This document shows, piece by piece, positions 59,501 to 64,000 of a stretch of 64,000 bases of DNA (position 1 is its first letter; every line of letters starts with the position of its first letter). The notes under the pieces were generated by a model that saw only the letters and a list, made by a program, of their open reading frames with translations, was not told where the DNA came from and searched no databases. The position numbers were made by a program, and so were the translations under genes. Source of the stretch: Dendrobium chrysotoxum (taxonomy: Eukaryota > Streptophyta > Magnoliopsida > Asparagales > Orchidaceae); assembly GCA_019925795.1 (NCBI GenBank), contig CM034305.1, forward strand, positions 89,750,433-89,814,432, written 5' to 3'.

Positions 59501-62240
59501 ATCGTAGGCGTGGCCGTCGATCTACGACCACGATCGAGTCTTTATATTTCTGAGTTTATTATGTTATTTGTTTCTTTTATTTTAGTTTACTGTTTTACCC
59601 TTACTTAAGGGCGGAGTGTTTGTAAGCCCAATGGGGACATTTGTTGAGGCTATTTATAGGACACTATTGTATCGTTTGAAGTTAATGAATGATTATTACA
59701 AAATGTTCCTACTCTTGTGTTTGTAAGTTGAGTTGTGAGAGCTTTTGAGAAGAATCCCTAGGAGAGGGAGAGTGCGCAATACCCACCAATCTAGATGCGT
59801 CGGATTCGTGGTCGCTCTGTTGACTTTTCCTCCCCCTCCTTCCCCCAACCTACCGCCGGCCTCCTCTTCCCACCACCACCCACGGCAGCCCACCACCTCA
59901 CCCACCACCTCACGGCTAAAATCCCCCCACCCTCACCTCAAATCCCCTCTTCCCCCTTACCCGGCCCCCTCTCCTTTCTTCCCTACCCGCCGGCTGGCCA
60001 ACACCCCACCCGCCCCTATCAAGCCGCCACCCCCCCCCCCTCCCATTGCCTTTCCTTTTCAAATTGATTCCCTAATCTAGTTGGTATTAATTTGGAAGAA
60101 ATTGATTTTTCAAATTCAAATTGAATTTGAATTAATTCCCTTTCCTAATCTAGCCAATTTATTTTAGGAAAGTTTCCTAATTTAAGTCTATTTGAATTTA
60201 AATCAAATAGGATTAATTTAAAACTTTCCTACTTCTCAATTCCTAAATTAGGCAACCCCCTAATTAATTCCCTAAGCCCCTACCCCACTTAAACCGCCGG
60301 CCCCCATACCCATGCCGCCGCCCCTCTCTCTCCCCCTCTCTCTCTCTCCAATCCTCTCCCTCCCATTAAATGCTAGTTTCCTTTTTAGTTCCCTCCCAAA
60401 TTCAAAATCTGAAAATAACTTCAGATTTGGAAAGCCTTAACCCCCTCAAAATCCTAACCCTAATTCCCCCTACCCTCCCCCACTAGGCCGGCCACCTTCT
60501 CCCCACTCTTACTTAGATTCCTAGGTAAGAACCCTATTTTCCCAAGAGCAAACTTCAAGGACAGCAAGGTATCATCGTCTTCCACTCCTCTTTTCTCCAC
60601 CAACATGAATGGAAGTCCCCGAATGGGACTACGGTTTGGTACTTGACGAGCACAACAACATCGACATCCTCCGTTCCCCGTTCTTCGACGTCTGATTCGA
60701 CTTCGACAACACCGTCGAGGAATACTTCGAACGGATCCATATCACTTTGGTGGATACAATCGACGATCAAAGGCTAAAAGGACAGTGGACCATCGTCGGC
60801 CGAACTACGACCGCCTCCCCTCCGGACACTTCCACACTCAAAAGCTACTTCACTCAACTTCGCCGATTCCTCACCCATACCATCAGCATTCGAGTGGATA
60901 CTATCCGGCGACGATTCCTTTCCGATTAAGGTGAACTGTCTTCCCTCGTCAATTACTTCTTCTTTCTCCTAACCTTGTAGGTGGTGACAAAGTCGTACAA
61001 GATCAAAGCCGCTTAATTTGCTAAAGAGCTTAGTAAACGTAGGGATATTTGAGTGAACCTTTATGTTTACTTGTCTTATTGTTAATTGCGGGATTATGAA
61101 TGAACATCTCCTATATTAGCTTTACTTTGATTTTCTAATCTATTTGTTTGTTCAAGTATTTTATATGTGGTTTGGCCTAAACGCAAGCATCCCTCCCTAG
61201 TTTTATTTCTTCGTTCCTATTGCTAGTAATTTAGTCATTTCATGCTCTTTTAATAATTCGTGCAAATCCTAATTTTCATTTAAAAGCATCCTAGTCCTGC
61301 ATCAGAATATGTCGGACTTCAAAGGTGATGCGATTAGAAGGCAAACATGTCATAAATTGTTCAAAAATATTTATCTAGAATGAACGCTATATGCAAATCC
61401 AAATAGGAAGGACTGATGAAAAATTTGTAACAGAACCCAAAATAGTCAGACTAGGCGTGATGATGATCATATGCAGCTCTAAATAGGAAGAATGATGAAT
61501 AGTTTGCTAAACAAACTCAAGCCAAGAGAAGGCATAATGATAACGAGGAAAGAATTTAAATCAGCTCAAACAAGTTGCAATACCAAAGAAATTATTTGAG
61601 AAAAAATAATAAAGAAACTCTATTGGAACAGATCCACATCACACCATTTAGCACACTAAATTACTAATAAGGCTTGATGAATAAATACAGAAAACAGTTC
61701 AAAAAACACAATAAAAACATGCATACCTTCTTGGTTGCTCCATAGCGTTGCAGCATAGCTGTTGAGAGGGCTATCATTGTTGGGCTCTGTGTCAAACAAC
61801 AAGGAAGATTGGGAGCGTTGATTAAAAAAAAACCTGCATTCCCAAGGATGAAATGCTCGAGAGCTCACCTCCTAATAAGCTCTGGATAGACAACAACACT
61901 GTTCGGCAATCATATGCTGAAGACCACATGTCCTTTCAGAATTAAGCAGACTGCATTAGCCTTAAGTGGCAGCATTAATAACAGTTGAAATTTCAATTGC
62001 CTGCAATAATACCTGGAGGATGTCAAGACAAATGTTCCCATACTGGTCAACATTGGGATGGAAACACGATGTCTCAAATTTAACTTGAGGAGGCTTGAAT
62101 GGGTATTCCAGCGGGAAGCGCAATGAAAGTTTGTAAGATAAACCTTCATATGGAGTTCCCTTGCCTCCATCTATTGTACCTATCCAAGAGAATATGTTTT
62201 CACTTTCAGGAAAGGCAGATACTCCAAGGTTGCCGCTCAT
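49233..62240 (-). CDS. UBC20: E2 ubiquitin-conjugating enzyme, UBC19/20 (UBE2C) type, partial, 12.4-kb last intron
   Basis: Four exons join in frame on the minus strand: 62240-62013, 61932-61869, 61786-61727, 49291-49233. Together they give the UBC fold from GVSAFPESENIF through YPFKPPQVKFET and the active-site block HPNVDQYGNICLDILQ. Then come WSSAYDCRTVLLSIQSLLG, NDSPLNSYAATLWSNQED and YRRMVNKQYMEG. The catalytic Cys codon is at 62028-62030. This is the E2-C class, which in known systems works with the anaphase-promoting complex to ubiquitinate cell-cycle proteins. The usual Lys in DKWSSAYD is Met. The N-terminal exons (LKRLQSELM block) are not before 64000 and must lie to the right. The last intron contains two transposons. 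The symbol could equally be UBC19. Confidence 0.85.
49298..52170. other. Last intron of the UBC gene, left part
   Basis: AT-rich DNA with a probable MITE at 49787-49949. Open frames at 50107-50619 and 51807-51995 show nothing recognisable. Confidence 0.45.
49787..49949. mobile_element. Degenerate Tourist-like MITE in intron
   Basis: GGATATATTTGGGATGGC faces TGTTGTCCCAAACAAACCC. TTC flanks both sides (49784-49786 and 49950-49952). It is more diverged than copies B-F. Confidence 0.45.
52179..52790. mobile_element. hAT-like element with CTATGATG ends and 8-bp target duplication
   Basis: A 612-bp element. It starts CTATGATGCACCGACAC and ends GTGTCTGTACATCATAG. The perfect duplication ACTATGAG lies at 52171-52178 and 52791-52798. 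Both subterminal zones are dense in GTGTCCG/CGGACAC words, probable transposase-binding repeats. The interior is AT-rich and non-coding. It lies in the last intron of the UBC gene, just left of the LTR element. Confidence 0.75.
52907..54776 (+). repeat. 5' LTR of CRM-like element
   Basis: 1870 bp. TATA-like CTATTTATAG at 53109-53118. A 35-base poly-C run lies at 53482-53516. The Pro-rich frame at 53204-53539 comes from C-rich DNA. Confidence 0.9.
54780..54790 (+). promoter_or_regulatory. Primer-binding site (initiator Met tRNA type)
   Basis: GGTATCAGAGC three bases inside the 5' LTR; the preceding base is C where T is usual. Confidence 0.8.
54791..55140 (+). other. Untranslated leader of the CRM-like element
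   Basis: Non-coding stretch between the primer-binding site and the gag start codon. No structure was recognised. Confidence 0.5.
55141..56259 (+). pseudogene. CRM-like gag, with premature stops
   Basis: The start ATGGACCCCGAACAAC opens a frame that is interrupted by TAG at 55480-55482 (LNP*LFLDWIKGMD, a probable Gln codon) and continues in the same frame. The retrotransposon gag domain lies at about 55500-55940 (WSNLESLRESCNEYPI). A zinc knuckle CFRCQGYGHIASQC lies at about 56140-56180. TAA stops it at 56257-56259, but acidic gag-like residues continue downstream to KCAL. Confidence 0.85.
56260..56356 (+). other. Junction where the protease should be
   Basis: The gag frame runs to VVKCAL and then breaks. 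The next frame starts at HCKKIKLLPSQP, a stretch that follows the protease in related elements. About 130 residues of aspartic protease are absent, and the reading frame changes here, as a deletion would cause. Confidence 0.6.
56357..58020 (+). pseudogene. CRM-like reverse transcriptase and RNase H, with stops
   Basis: RT contains SWRMCVDSRAINKITVKYRF, FSKIDLKSGYHQIRI and the catalytic YFDDILIYS (near 57125-57150). One conserved Gly is changed (MPFVLSNAP, usually MPFGL). RNase H follows with VTCDASGVGIG, YDKEFYAV and ENKATDALSRR. In-frame stops lie at 57506-57508 and 57593-57595 (GIG*VLSQEG). The frame is lost near 58000-58020, where the integrase frame begins. Confidence 0.88.
58021..59553 (+). 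pseudogene. CRM-like integrase and chromodomain, with stops
   Basis: Zinc-binding HHCC: ELHAGGLAGHFGRDKT then CHTCQ. Catalytic D,D,E: SMDFILGLP, VSDRDVKFTS and QTDGQTEVVNRS. The C-terminus has MVRIRPEQFPQRTVKKLHAK and a chromodomain-like RRRYLIRWKGKPESEDT. Stops: TAG at 58255-58257 and 58264-58266, TGA at 59362-59364 where a Trp codon is expected. Beyond it the frame continues into the 3' LTR and ends ESLYF at 59551-59553. Confidence 0.88.
59465..59471 (+). promoter_or_regulatory. Polypurine tract of CRM-like element
   Basis: GGGAGAA directly before the 3' LTR, the place where plus-strand synthesis is primed. Confidence 0.55.
59472..61304 (+). repeat. 3' LTR of CRM-like element
   Basis: 1833 bp. 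Shorter than the 5' LTR by 37 bp: a 24-bp deletion after CATTTG near 59640, 17 bp less in the C-rich tract near 60030, and a 4-bp CTGG gain. Otherwise it shows only scattered substitutions. Confidence 0.9.
61305..61726. other. Last intron of the UBC gene, right part
   Basis: AT-rich intron sequence between the LTR element and the donor site GTATGC (61726-61721 on the minus strand). Confidence 0.6.
61727..61786 (-). CDS. UBC20: UBC19/20-like gene, exon encoding NDSPLNSYAATLWSNQE
   Basis: 60 bp between acceptor TTTGACACAG and donor GTATGC. Two leading bases and one trailing base complete split codons with the neighbours. Confidence 0.85.
61869..61932 (-). CDS. UBC20: UBC19/20-like gene, exon encoding MWSSAYDCRTVLLSIQSLLG
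   Basis: 64 bp with donor GTGAGC. The acceptor TTCTGAAAG is not pyrimidine-rich, which is unusual but keeps the frame. The family's Lys before WSSAYD reads ATG (Met). Confidence 0.8.
62013..62240 (-). CDS. UBC20: UBC19/20-like gene, exon with the catalytic cysteine
   Basis: 76 codons between acceptor AACCACAG and donor GTATTATT. It holds PYEGLSYKLSLRFP, YPFKPPQVKFE and the active-site Cys in NICLDIL. The ATG at its start is an internal Met of the family (MSG-GVSAFP), not the initiator. Confidence 0.88.
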
Positions 62241-62989
62241 CTGTGGTTCAAAGGAAGGGTAATATATGATAGATGAGGATATAAAAAATGAGATGCTATG
62301 AAAACAGACATCAAAGAGTGCCCTAGCTAGAGATGGTGGGCGAAGGCAGTGCAAAACAGTTATTAAGAATACTCCTAATATTCGCAATCCTCATCTACAA
62401 AAAAGGACTGTGGCTACAAGAAACAAACTCGCACACCGAAATCACCATCCATAACTAAAAGCAGAAAACAAACCACAGATTCACAAAAAAAAAGTAGCAG
62501 ACGCAAGACATCCACTTCTGTTTCATAGGATGACCTATAATTTATGATCTCAATAAATATTTATACAAGTTCACGATGAAATTTTTTTACCGTAAGTGTC
62601 AAAAAGAGTACAAAAACAAGAAAATATAAGTGAAATGAGCCTGAGAAAAAAATTAGAATTTATGGCCCTTATACAGCTGTATTAATGTGTGAATTTAACT
62701 AGTTGTATGACATAAAGCCATCATGCTCTCACATATAAATATGAGCTATTAGATTAGTCAATTTGTATATTCATGAGATCAAAGAGAAGTGAATATGCAA
62801 AATGGTGTTTCCAAAAATGTTAAGATGGCAAAAACCAGAACCAAATGAATCTTTAATAGTGTCATGTCGGATATCAAGGTTTTTACCATGGCAACCAGAT
62901 ATGCTCCACCAAATAACAATCTAAGTCCATCAACGTTTTGATGATATAAAAATGATAAAAGATAGAAACAAATTATATTTTATCCACCA
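62241..62989. other. Upstream intron of the UBC gene, or 5' flank
   Basis: No exon for the N-terminal helix (SVLKRLQSELM type) was found here. AT-rich DNA. Confidence 0.45.
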
Positions 62990-63650
62990 TTGGAAAATTC
63001 ATTTAATCAAGCAAAAATCTCGACCTAATATTTGAATTAAAAATTTCAAAAATTAAATTCAAGATCATCCCAACTCCGATTTCAAAAAATTTATAGCAAA
63101 CATATCGTCTAAAAAAAGATTTCAATGAGACGAGTCCAACAATAGCAAAATGTTTAGATTCGAGTCCAAATGAACCAAAATTAAGCAACGAGAGTATAGC
63201 TGGAAAACTTCGTGACATTAATTGAATGATAAAATGATCTCTGAATATTACGTGCTTATAATTAAAACGAGCATCTCAATGATTGAAATCCAACAAGAAT
63301 AAGATCACTTAATGATGATATCATTAATGTACTTAAATGCTAAAAATTGGTTTATGATCAAGGAAATCAACAAAGGCCATCCGATGCAGTGTTTGGGGAA
63401 ATTAGATAAGATTATCAAAATGCCACTTCAGAGGGGGACCCCGGACCCGAATAGAATAGAGCTTAGAGATATGAAGAACTTTAGAGCCTTATCCGCCGAT
63501 TGGCACCGAAGATCATTGCCAACAACCTTTGTAGCTCGACCGTCATTGCCCACCATCATAGCTCGACCACCATTGCTCGACTCTTAGTGTCCAACAATCA
63601 TCATCCTTCACTACTTCTCCAGCATTCACTATTACAACCGCATGAAGTCA
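62990..63650 (-). repeat. Fragment of R-family repeat, reverse orientation (R6)
   Basis: On the minus strand the right arm of the family is readable (about 63320-62990, including GAGATGCTCGTTTTAATTATAAGC and TTTGGACTCGAATC). A short decayed core of CTCGACCACCATTG units lies at about 63490-63600. Confidence 0.45.
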
Positions 63651-64000
63651 AACAAGTGTTCCATACTTGTAATCTAGCCTTCACCATTTGAGGGGAAGAA
63701 CAAACTCCAGTAACCTCGCTTAGCTAGTGATTACTTCATCTGGGCAAAGCGCCATAATTTTTGCCAGCAACCTCCATAACTCGAAATAGCAATTATGCAA
63801 GCACTTTTGCCAAGACAAATATTCTTGGAATATTAAAAATAATATGTACATCATGCATGGTTTAAAAAGGCATTTGAGACGTCCGCCTCGAGGCTCATGT
63901 CATCATGAAAAAGAAGTGGAAAATAGTACTCCTGCTATGAAAGATGATGATATAGGAGGCTCCAAATGCAATAAAATCAGAAGTTGCTTGCATGATTCAT
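63651..64000. other. No gene recognised at the right edge
   Basis: No coding or named repeat was seen in the last 350 bp. Confidence 0.35.

Larger units (their letters stand above)
52907..61304 (+). mobile_element. Complete CRM-like Ty3/gypsy LTR retrotransposon, coding region decayed
   Basis: An 8398-bp element with LTRs 52907-54776 and 59472-61304, TG...CA ends and a perfect 5-bp target duplication GAATA (52902-52906 and 61305-61309). A primer-binding site GGTATCAGAGC follows the first LTR (54780-54790). Order: gag, (protease missing), reverse transcriptase, RNase H, integrase, a chromodomain-like C-terminus that runs into the 3' LTR. The sequence resembles CRM/Reina chromoviruses; CRM is my best guess from the domain style. 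The element sits antisense in the last intron of the UBC19/20-like gene. Confidence 0.9.

Noticed and set aside
62241..64000. Search for the N-terminal exons of the E2 gene
   Set aside because: No stretch encodes the expected LKRLQSELM block on the minus strand, so they are placed outside the window.

Overview
This is a repeat-rich angiosperm nuclear window. It is mostly AT-rich non-coding DNA carrying LTR retrotransposons, MITEs, a SINE, a LINE and spliced genes with GT/AG introns. Nothing bacterial or organellar was seen. Species and clade (monocot or eudicot) cannot be fixed from the sequence.

Host genes. Three genes are supported. (1) A two-exon gene at 36681-38288 (+) encodes a conserved plant protein of unknown function, related to Arabidopsis At4g08330, with two CxxC pairs. 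(2) A single-exon gene at 45252-45998 (-) encodes a fasciclin-like arabinogalactan protein of the FLA11/FLA12 type: signal peptide, one FAS1 domain, GPI-anchor tail. (3) A UBC19/20 (UBE2C)-type E2 ubiquitin-conjugating gene on the minus strand has exons at 62240-62013, 61932-61869, 61786-61727 and 49291-49233. Its 5' exons lie beyond the right edge. Its last intron is about 12.4 kb and holds a complete 8.4-kb LTR retrotransposon. A weak fasciclin-like relic lies at 30163-30576 (-).

Mobile DNA, left to right. At 0-10.7 kb there are copies of a dispersed repeat with conserved arms around a minisatellite core, Tourist-like MITEs, a solo LTR containing a 5S-rRNA-like segment (Cassandra type), and a tRNA-derived SINE with a 15-bp target duplication. 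At 13.98-16.92 kb a Cassandra-type element is split by a second short LTR element. At 17.9-21.8 kb lie a hAT-like MITE, an RTE-type LINE with a 10-bp target duplication, one CACTA end and a hAT-like fragment. At 23.6-25.2 kb there is a copia/SIRE-like LTR whose upstream half carries 13 near-identical 15-bp palindromes, mostly in pairs and repeating about every 100 bp. At 31-33.4 kb there is a tandem series of decayed LTR-like units. At 35.4-36.1 kb there is a hAT-like element with a perfect 8-bp target duplication. At 38.9-42.2 kb there is a deletion derivative of a chromodomain Ty3/gypsy element. At 52.2-61.3 kb there are another hAT-like element and a complete but multiply mutated CRM-like Ty3/gypsy element.

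The least explained signal is the periodic paired-palindrome array at 23887-24375, directly upstream of a TATA box. Next come the repeat family whose conserved arms hold different minisatellites in different copies, and the E2 gene that carries a full retrotransposon in its last intron. The remaining gaps are AT-rich DNA in which no gene was recognised.
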